Source: Bacteroidota bacterium
Lineage (GTDB): Bacteria > Bacteroidota > Ignavibacteria > UBA10030
Assembly: GCA_026416125.1 (NCBI GenBank)
Contig: JAOAFT010000001.1
Span: 1 to 64,000 of the forward strand
Length of the DNA: 64,000 nt
Reading direction: 5' to 3'
The translations under genes were made by a program, and so were the position numbers. The notes under the pieces were generated by a model. The model worked only from the letters and a program-made list of their open reading frames with translations, did not search any database and had not been told where the DNA came from. Of the stretch, positions 48,089 to 57,392 are shown in pieces (position 1 is the first letter of the stretch; every line of letters begins with the position of its first letter).

Positions 48089-49220
48089 AGCCATTCTCTT
48101 AACACTATTAGCTTTAACTACACTGTTTTACTTTTTCTTCTTAACTCGTGTACATATCGGGTTATGTCGACTTACACAACATTCTCCCAGGCTTCAAGGA
48201 TACCCTTTTATAAGTGTTATTATTGCAGCCAGGAACGAAGAAACTACAATTGGGCAATGTCTTCACTCGGTACTTACCCAAGAATACCCTATCAACCGAT
48301 TTGAGGTTATCGTTGTAGATGATCACTCAACAGATCACACTGTACAACGTGTGCAGGATTTACAACGTGGGTATTCAAATCTAAAGCTACTCCATAATAA
48401 CAATAGTGGAAAAACCAGTGCGATTACCTTAGGTATTAGTAAAGCAAGAGGTGAAATTATTGCAACAACCGATGCTGATTGTACTGTAACTCCACAATGG
48501 TTATTACGAATTGCATCGCATTTTAGAGAAGGAACTGTGCTAGTAGCAGGTCCGGTTGTTTATGACAACTCACCCACACGAGGTTCACCACTTACGGATT
48601 TTGATAGAATTGAACTGTTAGGACTTGTAACTGTTGCTGCTGGCTTAATTGGCGTTGGTCGTCCTATTATTTGCAATGGAGCCAATTTAGCCTATAAAAA
48701 ATCTACATTTCTTCTAGTAGGAGGATTTGGAACCAGTAGTGTCGATAATGATGATGAATTGTTAATGAGTCGCTTCCTAGAAAAAAACTTAGGCACAATT
48801 GACTTTATGTGGGAACCAGATGCACTTGTAACAACAAAGCAAATGAACACACTCCGTTCGTTTTTATTCCAACGTATTCGTTGGGCTTCAAAAAAGGGGC
48901 ACTATAATGATAGGACTGTTTTCATTGAGTTAACTCTCCTTTATTTCTTTTTTGCTTCACTCTTTATTAACCTTCTTGTTGGATTTTTATGGGATACCAT
49001 GGTTCTTTTACCTGTTGGACTCGCTTATGGAGGTAAAATTATCTTAGATTACTTTACTCTTCGATTAGGTGCTGATCTTTGGAAACAGCATTTACCCATT
49101 CCAATGTTCTTTCTTGCAGAGATTTTCCATGTTCCGTATATTGTGATTGTTGCATGTATAGCTCAATGTATTTCAATTCGCTGGAAAGGTAGAATAAAAA
49201 CGTGTGAGAGCACCTGTTAA
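48081..49220 (+). CDS. membrane-bound family 2 glycosyltransferase
   Basis: 379 residues, same design as the gene at 46.0 kb: helix at 1-22, GT-A domain with PFISVIIAARNEET (near 48), VVDDHSTDHT (near 78), TTDADCTVTPQW (near 132), VDNDDELLMSR (near 222) and an intact QRIRW (near 262), then C-terminal helices. QxxRW is the hallmark of processive enzymes such as cellulose, chitin and poly-GlcNAc synthases. Overlaps its neighbours by 8 and 17 bases. The sugar cannot be told. Confidence 0.83.
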   Translation: MIEAILLTLLALTTLFYFFFLTRVHIGLCRLTQHSPRLQGYPFISVIIAARNEETTIGQCLHSVLTQEYPINRFEVIVVDDHSTDHTVQRVQDLQRGYSNLKLLHNNNSGKTSAITLGISKARGEIIATTDADCTVTPQWLLRIASHFREGTVLVAGPVVYDNSPTRGSPLTDFDRIELLGLVTVAAGLIGVGRPIICNGANLAYKKSTFLLVGGFGTSSVDNDDELLMSRFLEKNLGTIDFMWEPDALVTTKQMNTLRSFLFQRIRWASKKGHYNDRTVFIELTLLYFFFASLFINLLVGFLWDTMVLLPVGLAYGGKIILDYFTLRLGADLWKQHLPIPMFFLAEIFHVPYIVIVACIAQCISIRWKGRIKTCESTC

Positions 49221-49812
49221 ACTTTTTCGAAAGATATTCCCTACTCTCCTTTGTACTATTCCATCAACCTCACTTTACTTAACATTTGATGATGGGCCAT
49301 CGCAATTTACTACTGAAGCAATTCTTGAACTGCTTAAGCAATTTGATATTCGTGCAACGTTTTTTGTCCTGGGAGTTAATGTACGGCGTTACCCAGCTTT
49401 ACTTGAACGTATAGCAAAGCATCAACATACAATAGGGAATCACTCATACATGCATACCTCTTTCTTGTTCAAGCAAAAGTCGTTGGTAACCGAAGAAATC
49501 GAGTCAACAAATCGACTCATTGAAAATATCGTTGGTTACAAGCCAAAGTACTTTCGTCCTCCGTATGGGCATATAACGATATCGCTCCTTCAAATGGTTC
49601 GATCTCTAGGAATGGAAACAGTACTCTGGTCCTTTGATCCCAAAGACTATAAACGAACACCAAAAACATTAACTAAAATTAAATTGCATAAAATTAAGAA
49701 GGGCGATATAATCTTATGTCATGATAATTTATCTCAACAAGTTGCGTTACCACTAGTCCGTACGATTATCGACTATGCTAACCAAAATTCTCTACAATTT
49801 TTGCCTTTATGA
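49204..49812 (+). CDS. NodB-type polysaccharide deacetylase
   Basis: 202 residues, GTG start inside the preceding gene. Catalytic and metal residues: TFDDGPSQ (D-D pair near 26), GNHSYMHTS (H-x-x-x-H near 80), RPPYGH (near 119) and ILCHDN (near 176). It is a carbohydrate esterase family 4 enzyme that removes N-acetyl groups from GlcNAc-type sugars. There is no convincing signal peptide, only a short mildly hydrophobic start, so it may act in the cytosol or at the inner face on a lipid-linked product of the neighbouring GT2 enzymes. Confidence 0.9.
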   Translation: MRAPVKLFRKIFPTLLCTIPSTSLYLTFDDGPSQFTTEAILELLKQFDIRATFFVLGVNVRRYPALLERIAKHQHTIGNHSYMHTSFLFKQKSLVTEEIESTNRLIENIVGYKPKYFRPPYGHITISLLQMVRSLGMETVLWSFDPKDYKRTPKTLTKIKLHKIKKGDIILCHDNLSQQVALPLVRTIIDYANQNSLQFLPL

Positions 49813-50900
49813 GTATTGAATTATTCGTTTTTATTTTTACTATCTGCTACATTGCTTTAGTAGGTATTTTCATTATTGGCCTACAACGACCTCGAGACAA
49901 CGATGGAGGAGCTCGACCATTCGTTTCAATTGTAATTGCTGCACGCAATGAAGAAAAGACATTGCCCTTGTGCCTTCGTACTGTGCTTAATCAGACATAT
50001 CCACCGGATCTATTCGAGGTGATTGTCGCAAACGATAACTCGACCGATAATACGGAGGAAATATGCAAAGAATTTTCTACCAAACATCCAAATTTCTCAT
50101 ACATTAATGTTCAAGAAAGCTTATATGCCCTTGGAAAAGCTAATGCACTAGCTCATGGCATTGAGAAGGCACGAGGTGAGGTTATTCTTATTACTGATGC
50201 CGACTGTATAGTACCACCTACTTGGGTAGAACATACAGCTCGACGATTTGAGTCATCAATAGGTCTTTCCGGCGGAATAACTTTACCCCAAAGTACAAAT
50301 TGGTTTTCAGGTTTGCAGACACTTGATTGGGCATTTACGTTAGCAATGGCTGCTTCAACTGCAGCGCTTGGGAGTCAGCATGGAAGCATCGGTAATAATC
50401 TTGCATTTCGCAAACATGCCTACAACGCGATTGGTGGGTACCGAAAACTTAAATTCAGTGTAACAGAAGATTATACGCTTGTTCAAGCCATAATCAATAC
50501 AAAACAATGGGACTACATTTACCCTATCGACCCGAATGTACTTGTAACGACACAAGCGTGCGATACACTCCGATCGTTGGTTCGTCAAAAACATCGTTGG
50601 GGAAAGGGTGCACTCGATATGAAAGCTTCTGGTTTTGCGATCTTTACAATTGGTTACTTCATGCATGTATCGATTGTTACCCTTTTCCTACTTACCGAAT
50701 TTTTAAGCGCTGCAACTGTATCGTTAGTTAAAGTAACCATGGACTATATCTTTCTTTATAAGTTTTTGAAAAAGCTCGGTAAACAAAACGAGTTGCGGTG
50801 GTTTTACTACTTTGAAATCTATTTCTTTATTTACGTACTGACGTTACCACTACTTGTATTCTTTGGCGGAAAAGTACAATGGAAGGATCGAAAATTCTAG
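49809..50900 (+). CDS. membrane-bound family 2 glycosyltransferase
   Basis: 363 residues, third of the cluster. Helix 1-24, PFVSIVIAARNEEKTLPLCL near 38, VANDNSTDNT near 72, ITDADCIVPPTW near 128, VTEDYTLVQA near 220, QKHRWGKGALDM near 260 (intact QxxRW) and C-terminal helices. The first three blocks are close to those of the other two, so the three are probably duplicates. Start overlaps the deacetylase stop by four bases (ATGA); end overlaps the PHP gene by 22. Confidence 0.83.
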   Translation: MSIELFVFIFTICYIALVGIFIIGLQRPRDNDGGARPFVSIVIAARNEEKTLPLCLRTVLNQTYPPDLFEVIVANDNSTDNTEEICKEFSTKHPNFSYINVQESLYALGKANALAHGIEKARGEVILITDADCIVPPTWVEHTARRFESSIGLSGGITLPQSTNWFSGLQTLDWAFTLAMAASTAALGSQHGSIGNNLAFRKHAYNAIGGYRKLKFSVTEDYTLVQAIINTKQWDYIYPIDPNVLVTTQACDTLRSLVRQKHRWGKGALDMKASGFAIFTIGYFMHVSIVTLFLLTEFLSAATVSLVKVTMDYIFLYKFLKKLGKQNELRWFYYFEIYFFIYVLTLPLLVFFGGKVQWKDRKF

Positions 50901-52519
50901 CCATACTTCAGCAAATCCTTTCACTTTCTCCGTTATTATTTTTGTATGCAGAAATACATTATTCGTTTAAATACTTTATAAGTCTTTTAAAAAAACGCGA
51001 GCCCGAAATTATTGCCGATGCTCCACACCGGATTACTTACGGTGAGCCCCTCCCAATTTTATTGCTAATAAAAGATGCGCACGCTTACCCTATCACACTT
51101 AAGTCCGTTACAATTTCAATTCGCTCTCTGCAAAGTAATAGACTATGGACCGATCACAACGTATTTGCTGGTTCTGAGTTTATTAGTACAAAGTGGTGGT
51201 GGAGAATTTTTTGGTTGAAATTACCTGAAGGTACAAGCGGAGCTATTGAGTGCGATACCGTAGTAACTATCGATGTTAATGGCCAAACACGTATATATCG
51301 AAATGATAACTACCGCACCACCAGTCATAAGCCATTAAGAATTTACATTTCAAAAACTACCCTACCTACCTATAAAAACTTATATTTAGGTGAAATTCAT
51401 TCACATTCATATTACACTGAAGATCAAGTCGAATTTGGAGCACCACTTGAACCAACAGCAATCTTAGCACGGTCATTGGGACTAACCTACTTTGCTGTTA
51501 CCGATCATTCATATGACCTCGATGACGATCTAGATAACTATCTTTCCAATAATCCTGAACAACCTAAATGGCAGCTATTATTACGCGAAGTGGAACGAAT
51601 ACAGGGTAGATACACGACTATTCTTGCTGGTGAAGAGGTCAGTTGCCGAAATCAACGAAATAAGAATGTACATTTTCTTATTATTAACAACAAAGAATTT
51701 ATTCCTGGAAGTGGTGATAGTGCTGAACGATGGTTTAAAACACAATCAGAATTTTCAATCGAAGAAATTCTTAAAGTTGTTAATGCAAAAGACATACTCT
51801 ACATACCAGCACATCCATTTGAAAAAGTATCATTTCTTCAGTCAATTTTTCTCAACCGAGACACGTGGAACAATAGCGACTTTTCAGATAATATATTTGA
51901 TGGAATTCAATTTATTAATGGTGCCTTAAAAAAATATGACACATTAAGTTATAGCAAATGGATTCAATTATTACTTGAAGGAAAAAGATTACCACTTTTT
52001 GCTGGGAATGATGCCCATGGGAATTTTAATCGCTATAGGCAAATTCTAGTACCATTTTTACTTATGCACGAAAATAATGGTCACATTTTTGGGAAATTTC
52101 GAACAGGGATCTTTTCTCCAACAAATTCAGTACACGATTTGATTAGATCTGCTAAAGAAGGTAAAACGATTGCTTCGGATGGTCCAGTAGCAAATATACA
52201 AACAAGTTATAAGCATCACGATACACTCCTTGGTCAAACCATTAGCACACCACTTACTGATCTGGTAATAACAGCACTTTCGACTGAAGAGTTTGGCGCA
52301 CTCGATAAAATCATTTTATATGGCGGTATTGTTGGACAAACTAAGGAAGTAACTGTTTTTCTGAAAAAAAATCTTCAATCAATGAATTTTTCGCACATTG
52401 TTACTGCTAAATTCCATGAATTTAATTATGTGAGACTTGAAGTTTATACAGTTCAAGGAAAGCAAGATGACAAATCTCACTTTTGTTTAACAAGTCCAAT
52501 ATGGTTTCAAAAGTCATAA
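50879..52519 (+). CDS. membrane-anchored PHP-domain metal hydrolase (CehA/McbA-like)
   Basis: 546 residues. A weakly hydrophobic N-terminus (about 5-30) is followed by a beta-rich domain (about 45-160). The PHP part starts near 170: LGEIHSHSYYTEDQVEFG (H-x-H), FAVTDHSYDLDDD (near 208), LAGEEVSCRN, VHFLIINN, YIPAHPFEK near 305 and AGNDAHGNFN near 377, which together supply the usual metal ligands. A further beta-sandwich ends the protein. Such proteins hydrolyse phosphoesters or carbamate-like esters. Clustering with GT2 and deacetylase genes suggests a glycan or lipid substrate, unproven. Confidence 0.78.
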   Translation: MEGSKILAILQQILSLSPLLFLYAEIHYSFKYFISLLKKREPEIIADAPHRITYGEPLPILLLIKDAHAYPITLKSVTISIRSLQSNRLWTDHNVFAGSEFISTKWWWRIFWLKLPEGTSGAIECDTVVTIDVNGQTRIYRNDNYRTTSHKPLRIYISKTTLPTYKNLYLGEIHSHSYYTEDQVEFGAPLEPTAILARSLGLTYFAVTDHSYDLDDDLDNYLSNNPEQPKWQLLLREVERIQGRYTTILAGEEVSCRNQRNKNVHFLIINNKEFIPGSGDSAERWFKTQSEFSIEEILKVVNAKDILYIPAHPFEKVSFLQSIFLNRDTWNNSDFSDNIFDGIQFINGALKKYDTLSYSKWIQLLLEGKRLPLFAGNDAHGNFNRYRQILVPFLLMHENNGHIFGKFRTGIFSPTNSVHDLIRSAKEGKTIASDGPVANIQTSYKHHDTLLGQTISTPLTDLVITALSTEEFGALDKIILYGGIVGQTKEVTVFLKKNLQSMNFSHIVTAKFHEFNYVRLEVYTVQGKQDDKSHFCLTSPIWFQKS

Positions 52520-52525
52520 ATTGTT

Positions 52526-52554
52526 TTGCACCTCATGACATTGTTCGATATATT
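52526..52554 (+). promoter_or_regulatory. sigma70-like promoter of the nucleoside salvage operon
   Basis: TTGCAC (52526-52531) and TATATT (52549-52554) with a 17-base spacer, about 17 bases before the cdd ATG at 52572. The leader would be about 11 bases. Confidence 0.5.
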
Positions 52555-52571
52555 CTTAACAATCATGCGTT

Positions 52572-52970
52572 ATGAAGAATACTTTTAATAAACTAGCAAA
52601 ACGGGCACTTGCTGCTCGAAAACGTGCGTATGTTCCTTATTCAAATTTCCACGTAGGTGCTGCACTTTTATGTAAATCTGGTAAAATATACACAGCATGT
52701 AATATTGAAAATAGCTCTTTTAGTCTCACTATATGTGCAGAACGCGTTGTTTTATATAAAGCAATTTCAGATGGAGAGCTTTCGTTTGAAGCAATTGCAG
52801 TAGCATCTGATAGTGACGAGTATACAAGACCCTGTGGAGCATGTCGTCAAGTAATTTTAGAGCTTGCTGGGAATATTCCATGTATAATGGTTAATAACAA
52901 AGGAAATTATGAGGTAAATCTTCTGAATATTCTTTTACCAGAAGCATTTACAAAAAATCATTTAAAGTAA
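52572..52970 (+). CDS. cdd: cytidine deaminase
   Basis: 132 residues, the small homotetrameric type. Deaminates cytidine and deoxycytidine. Zinc and catalytic residues: [13 protein letters not shown] (Cys and Glu, near 56) and PCGACRQV (two Cys, near 87). Also [15 protein letters not shown] near 19 and CNIENSSF near 46 for the substrate. First gene of cdd-tdk-nupC-purine nucleoside phosphorylase; one base separates it from tdk. Confidence 0.95.
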   Translation: MKNTFNKLAKRALAARKRAYVPYSNFHVGAALLCKSGKIYTACNIENSSFSLTICAERVVLYKAISDGELSFEAIAVASDSDEYTRPCGACRQVILELAGNIPCIMVNNKGNYEVNLLNILLPEAFTKNHLK

Positions 52971-52971
52971 A

Positions 52972-53559
52972 ATGGATACTCTTTCTCTACACCATGTTCC
53001 CTCAGATATTGGTTGGATCGAAGTGATTTGCGGTTGCATGTTTAGCGGAAAGACTGAGGAATTAATCCGACGTCTTCGACGTGCTGAAATTGCAAGGCAA
53101 AAGATTGCTGTGTTTAAACCAATTCTTGATACGAGATATAGTGCAAATCATATTGTTTCTCACACCGATCAGTTCTTGAATTCTATACTAGTTGCTGACC
53201 CCCACGAAATTGTGGAACATTCACACGATGCGCAAGTAGTTGGTATTGATGAAGCTCAATTTTTTAACGATGATATAATAAATGTGTGCGAACTATTGGC
53301 TAACAATGGGAAGCGAGTTATTGTAGCAGGTTTAGATCAAGATTATCGTGGCAAGCCATTTGGTCCTATCCCCTATCTTTTAGCAATAGCTGAATACATA
53401 ACCAAAACACTCGCCATATGTGTTGTGTGTGGTAATCCAGCTGATCGTACTCAACGAAAAACAAAAGCAAAAGACATCGTAATCGTAGGTGCAAAAGATA
53501 TCTACGAAGCACGGTGTAGGAAATGTCATCAACCCAATGTGGATGAGTTAGAATCATGA
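52972..53559 (+). CDS. tdk: thymidine kinase (type II)
   Basis: 195 residues. Phosphorylates thymidine with ATP. P-loop [19 protein letters not shown] (near 23), [12 protein letters not shown] (near 88, catalytic Glu), [19 protein letters not shown] (near 110), and four zinc cysteines (CVVCG near 144 and CRKC near 184). Start follows cdd by one base. The stop overlaps nupC by four bases. Confidence 0.96.
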   Translation: MDTLSLHHVPSDIGWIEVICGCMFSGKTEELIRRLRRAEIARQKIAVFKPILDTRYSANHIVSHTDQFLNSILVADPHEIVEHSHDAQVVGIDEAQFFNDDIINVCELLANNGKRVIVAGLDQDYRGKPFGPIPYLLAIAEYITKTLAICVVCGNPADRTQRKTKAKDIVIVGAKDIYEARCRKCHQPNVDELES

Positions 53560-54905
53560 ATTTTGAATCGCTTAGCCGAGGAATAGTAGGTATCGTACTT
53601 TTACTCCTCATAGCATTTCTTTTTTCAAACAACAAACGAAGAATCCAATGGAAAATGGTGCTAACAGCAGTGGGGATCCAGTTTTTATTTGCAATTTTCA
53701 TCATTCATGGTGAAACGCTTCGTAAAGTATTTTATCCTTTAGGACTACCAAAGGACATTCTCAATTGGTTAGGTAGTGTATTCGTTTCCCTTTTGCATTT
53801 TACTGCGGAAGGTTCAACTTTTGTTTTTGGGCGTTTGGCTATCAACAATACACCTGATAGTCTCGGTGTATTTTTTGCCTTTCAAGTACTCCCAACTATT
53901 ATTTTTATATCTTCTGTAACATCGATTCTCTACTATCTTGGTATTCTTCAACTTGTAGTAAAAGGAATGGCCTGGATCATGGCAAAGCTTCTTGGTACAA
54001 GTGGAGCCGAATCTCTCTCAAATTCTGCGAATATTTTTGTTGGACAGACAGAAGCTCCGCTTCTAATTCGACCATACATTGGAAAGATGACAAATTCTGA
54101 ATTGTTAACGATTATGGTGGGTGGTATGGCAACAATCGCGGGTGGTGTAATGGCAAGTTACATACAAATGCTAGGTCAAGCTTATGCCGTTGCTAATAAC
54201 ATTGATCTTTCAGAGGCACAAATTAAGTTTGCAGTTCAACTCCTAGCTGCTAGCACAATGGCAGCACCTGCTTCTCTTGCAATTTCAAAAATTCTTTTTC
54301 CAGAAACTGAAGAACCGGTCACACGTGGTACTATAAAAATAAAAGTTGAAAAAAATGCCTCAAACATTATTGAGGCTGCGGCAACAGGAGCAAGCGAAGG
54401 ACTCCAATTAGCGCTTAACGTCGCTGCTATGTTAATCGCTTTTATAGCACTAATTGCTTTTTTGAACCATATACTCATTGGAATTGGTGATATTGTCGGA
54501 ATCAACGAATGGTTAACACAGAAGTATAATAGTCCTCTCTCGCTTCAACTACTGTTAGGCTTTATCCTTCAATTCATCGCAATTGGAATTGGTGTTCCAT
54601 GCAGTGATGCTTTTTACTTCGGAAGTTTAATTGGAACAAAGATAGCACTGAATGAATTTGTCGCTTACCTTGATATGTCGAAGCTTGTCCAAACTGGTGT
54701 GCTTACCGAAAAAGGAATAGTTATGGCAACCTATGCCCTTTGTGGTTTTGCAAATTTTGCTTCTGTTGCTATTCAAATCGGCGGTATAAGTCCCCTAGCA
54801 CCTGAACGAAAGAAGGATATTTCAGCACTTGGATTAAAAGCTGTTCTTGGTGGGACATTAGCAAACCTTATGACAGCGACACTTGCAGGAATTCTTTTAG
54901 GATAA
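53556..54905 (+). CDS. nupC: NupC-family concentrative nucleoside transporter
   Basis: 449 residues with about ten hydrophobic segments. Family regions seen: [19 protein letters not shown] (near 133), [19 protein letters not shown] (near 152, substrate loop), [20 protein letters not shown] (near 174), and [23 protein letters not shown] near 280. CNT transporters import nucleosides with sodium or protons. Place in the cdd-tdk operon fits pyrimidine and purine nucleoside uptake for salvage. Confidence 0.94.
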   Translation: MNFESLSRGIVGIVLLLLIAFLFSNNKRRIQWKMVLTAVGIQFLFAIFIIHGETLRKVFYPLGLPKDILNWLGSVFVSLLHFTAEGSTFVFGRLAINNTPDSLGVFFAFQVLPTIIFISSVTSILYYLGILQLVVKGMAWIMAKLLGTSGAESLSNSANIFVGQTEAPLLIRPYIGKMTNSELLTIMVGGMATIAGGVMASYIQMLGQAYAVANNIDLSEAQIKFAVQLLAASTMAAPASLAISKILFPETEEPVTRGTIKIKVEKNASNIIEAAATGASEGLQLALNVAAMLIAFIALIAFLNHILIGIGDIVGINEWLTQKYNSPLSLQLLLGFILQFIAIGIGVPCSDAFYFGSLIGTKIALNEFVAYLDMSKLVQTGVLTEKGIVMATYALCGFANFASVAIQIGGISPLAPERKKDISALGLKAVLGGTLANLMTATLAGILLG

Positions 54906-54909
54906 ATGG

Positions 54910-55740
54910 ATGGAATCCGATCTCTCTAACGCTATTCAACATATTCGTTCAATAACGTCACTTCAGCCTAAGGTTGCTGTTGTACTTGGCTCGGGTTTAG
55001 GCAATTTTGCATCGTTGATTACTCCAAGCTGTATACTAAGCACAACTGACATACCAGGTTATCCACAATCGTCAGTTGCGGGACATGCTGGTCGTTTGAT
55101 ATTTGGAACTATTCAATCAGGAGACTCTGTATCACCGCATCTCCTTGTGTTTCAAGGTCGGGTACATTTCTACGAATGTGGTTCATTGGAACTTGTAACA
55201 TACCCAATCCGAATTGCGTCAAGCTTGGGCGTACGACTCCTTATTCTTACGAACGCAGCAGGTGGCATTAATTCAACATTTAAGCAGGGTGACATTATGG
55301 CAATTCATAGTTTTATAAACTTTTCATTTCTCAGTATCCCAACAGTACAAGACCATCAACAAGTTGATAGAACTGTTACTCTACGATATCCTGATCAAAA
55401 ATTATACAAACATCTTATTTCATGTGCTCGTGAGCAAAAATTACCACTTCGAGAAGGGACTTATTGTTGGGTACAAGGTCCATCATATGAAACAGCTGCA
55501 GAGATCAAAATGTTAAAAATACTTGGTGCAGACGCTGTAGGTATGAGTACAGTTCCTGAAATTCTTACAGCACTTCAGCTCAAAATGAAAGTGTGCGCAC
55601 TATCGCTTATATCAAACCTTGGCACTGGATTGTCGCACGCTAAACTTTCACATCAAGAAGTAACTGAAGCTGCAGAACGAGCGAAGGATACATTTGTTCC
55701 GTTTCTTAAACGTGTTCTTTTGACGCTTAATCATTATTAA
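54910..55740 (+). CDS. punA: purine nucleoside phosphorylase (trimeric type)
   Basis: 276 residues. Cleaves purine nucleosides with phosphate. AVVLGSGLGNFA near 23 (phosphate Ser), VAGHAGRLIFG near 57, FQGRVHFYEC near 79, LTNAAGGIN near 115, VQGPSYETAAEIKMLK near 188 (base Glu), DAVGMSTVPE near 209 and SLISNLGTGLS near 236 (Asn that selects 6-oxopurines). These are features of the PunA/XapA trimeric family acting on inosine and guanosine. Four bases after nupC. Confidence 0.94.
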   Translation: MESDLSNAIQHIRSITSLQPKVAVVLGSGLGNFASLITPSCILSTTDIPGYPQSSVAGHAGRLIFGTIQSGDSVSPHLLVFQGRVHFYECGSLELVTYPIRIASSLGVRLLILTNAAGGINSTFKQGDIMAIHSFINFSFLSIPTVQDHQQVDRTVTLRYPDQKLYKHLISCAREQKLPLREGTYCWVQGPSYETAAEIKMLKILGADAVGMSTVPEILTALQLKMKVCALSLISNLGTGLSHAKLSHQEVTEAAERAKDTFVPFLKRVLLTLNHY

Positions 55741-55751
55741 CCTCAAAGAGT

Positions 55752-57392
55752 ATGAAATACTTTATAGCATTTAACGATTTGCCATACGAAGAAGTTGGAC
55801 TCTCAAAATTATTTTGTCACTATGTTTCTGATTATTCACTCGTTGCAAGATTCTTTAATGGTGATTATCGCGACGTATCTGTTTGGAAGAACCATTTTGC
55901 TTCCATAAGTAAGCGATCGATCGAACGGACAAAGCTTGTTCAGATATTATTAAATCAAAACAGAAACTTTCATTGTAGTGTGCAAACTCTTGACAACATT
56001 GATCGGTTACTCAATGATAATACCTTTGCTATTGTAACAGGTCAGCAAGTTGGAGTTTGTACTGGTCCTCTTTACACACTCTACAAAACACTTACAACAG
56101 TAAAGCTTTCGCAGATACTTTCACAGAAATTTTCAAACTACAATTTTGTACCTGTCTTCTGGTTGGAATCAGAAGACCATGATTACGATGAAGTATCTAC
56201 ACTATCAATTCTTACGAAAACGAATGAACTTCAAACGTTTCAATACGAAAATAAATCTTCCCAACGAAATTTGACCCCAGTAGGCGACATTACGTTCGAT
56301 AGTCAAATTCAAACTTTTTTAACGAGCGTAGAAGAGGCTCTCATCAAAACTGAATTTTCTAAAAAAGTCTTCGATATAATTCGAAGTGCTTATTCACCCG
56401 GTATGAATTTTACGCGTGCGTTTGTACACATATTCAATGTATTACTGAGTGATTCTGGATTAGTTTTTCTTGATCCCACTGATCCAGGGATAAAACAACT
56501 TTTAAAACCAATATTTTTGAAAGAATTAACCAAGGTGTCCCATACAAGCCAACTTGTAATTAGCCAGAGCGATGAATTAGAGGCTCAATACCATGCCCAG
56601 GTGAAACCACGTGCTGTTAATCTTTTCTTAAAACATAACAATGGACGATATGCAATAGAACCGAAAGACAATGGCCTTTTTTTCTTAAAGGGTACACGCC
56701 AGCACTTCACAAGTAATGAGCTTATAACAATGGTCGATCGTTCACCAGAGCTGTTTAGTCCAAATGTTGTATTACGTCCACTCTGTCAAGATTTTTTACT
56801 ACCAACAGTTGCGTACGTTGCAGGTCCTTCTGAAATAGCTTACTTTGCTCAATTCAAACTCGTATATGAGGATAACAATATTGTAATGCCACTTCTCTAC
56901 CCTCGCGCAAGTATTACAATACTAGAAGAAAGGCCAAGTGCAATCCTAAAAAAGTACAATCTTACAATCATCGATGCATTTCAAGAGAAAGAGTTTCTCC
57001 AGAAAAAGGTCATTGAACAACTTTCAGATTTTAAGATTGAACCTCTCTTTGAAAATACGGCAGGAACGATAGAAGAATCACTTAGTTCATTGAGAGATGG
57101 ATTAGAAAAAATTGACCCCACCCTTGTGCCAGTACTCAATACAACTCTTCAACGAATTCTTGCACAACTAACTGTTTTGAAGGAAAAAACTCAATCAGCA
57201 CAAGCACGTCAGCACGAAATCGCACTCCGCCAGATTAATCGAGCTATTACATCAATATTTCCTTCATCAACCCTTCAGGAACGTATATTAAATGTAGTCT
57301 ACTTCCTCAACAAATACGGTTTGGAGTTTGTTCGATGGGTTAATGATGAAATGGAAATAGAATGCCAAAAACACCAAGTACTTTGTATCTAA
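55752..57392 (+). CDS. bshC: bacillithiol biosynthesis cysteine-adding enzyme BshC
   Basis: 546 residues, family length. It joins cysteine to glucosaminyl-malate in the last step of bacillithiol synthesis. Rossmann-like core with VTGQQVGVCTGPLYTLYK near 95 and VFWLESEDHDYDEVSTLSI near 136, both specific to the family, followed by VLRPLCQDFLLPTVAYVAGPSEIAYFAQ near 337 and a coiled C-terminal region. bshA and bshB are not in the window. Its stop shares CTAA with convergent aroA. Confidence 0.95.
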   Translation: MKYFIAFNDLPYEEVGLSKLFCHYVSDYSLVARFFNGDYRDVSVWKNHFASISKRSIERTKLVQILLNQNRNFHCSVQTLDNIDRLLNDNTFAIVTGQQVGVCTGPLYTLYKTLTTVKLSQILSQKFSNYNFVPVFWLESEDHDYDEVSTLSILTKTNELQTFQYENKSSQRNLTPVGDITFDSQIQTFLTSVEEALIKTEFSKKVFDIIRSAYSPGMNFTRAFVHIFNVLLSDSGLVFLDPTDPGIKQLLKPIFLKELTKVSHTSQLVISQSDELEAQYHAQVKPRAVNLFLKHNNGRYAIEPKDNGLFFLKGTRQHFTSNELITMVDRSPELFSPNVVLRPLCQDFLLPTVAYVAGPSEIAYFAQFKLVYEDNNIVMPLLYPRASITILEERPSAILKKYNLTIIDAFQEKEFLQKKVIEQLSDFKIEPLFENTAGTIEESLSSLRDGLEKIDPTLVPVLNTTLQRILAQLTVLKEKTQSAQARQHEIALRQINRAITSIFPSSTLQERILNVVYFLNKYGLEFVRWVNDEMEIECQKHQVLCI

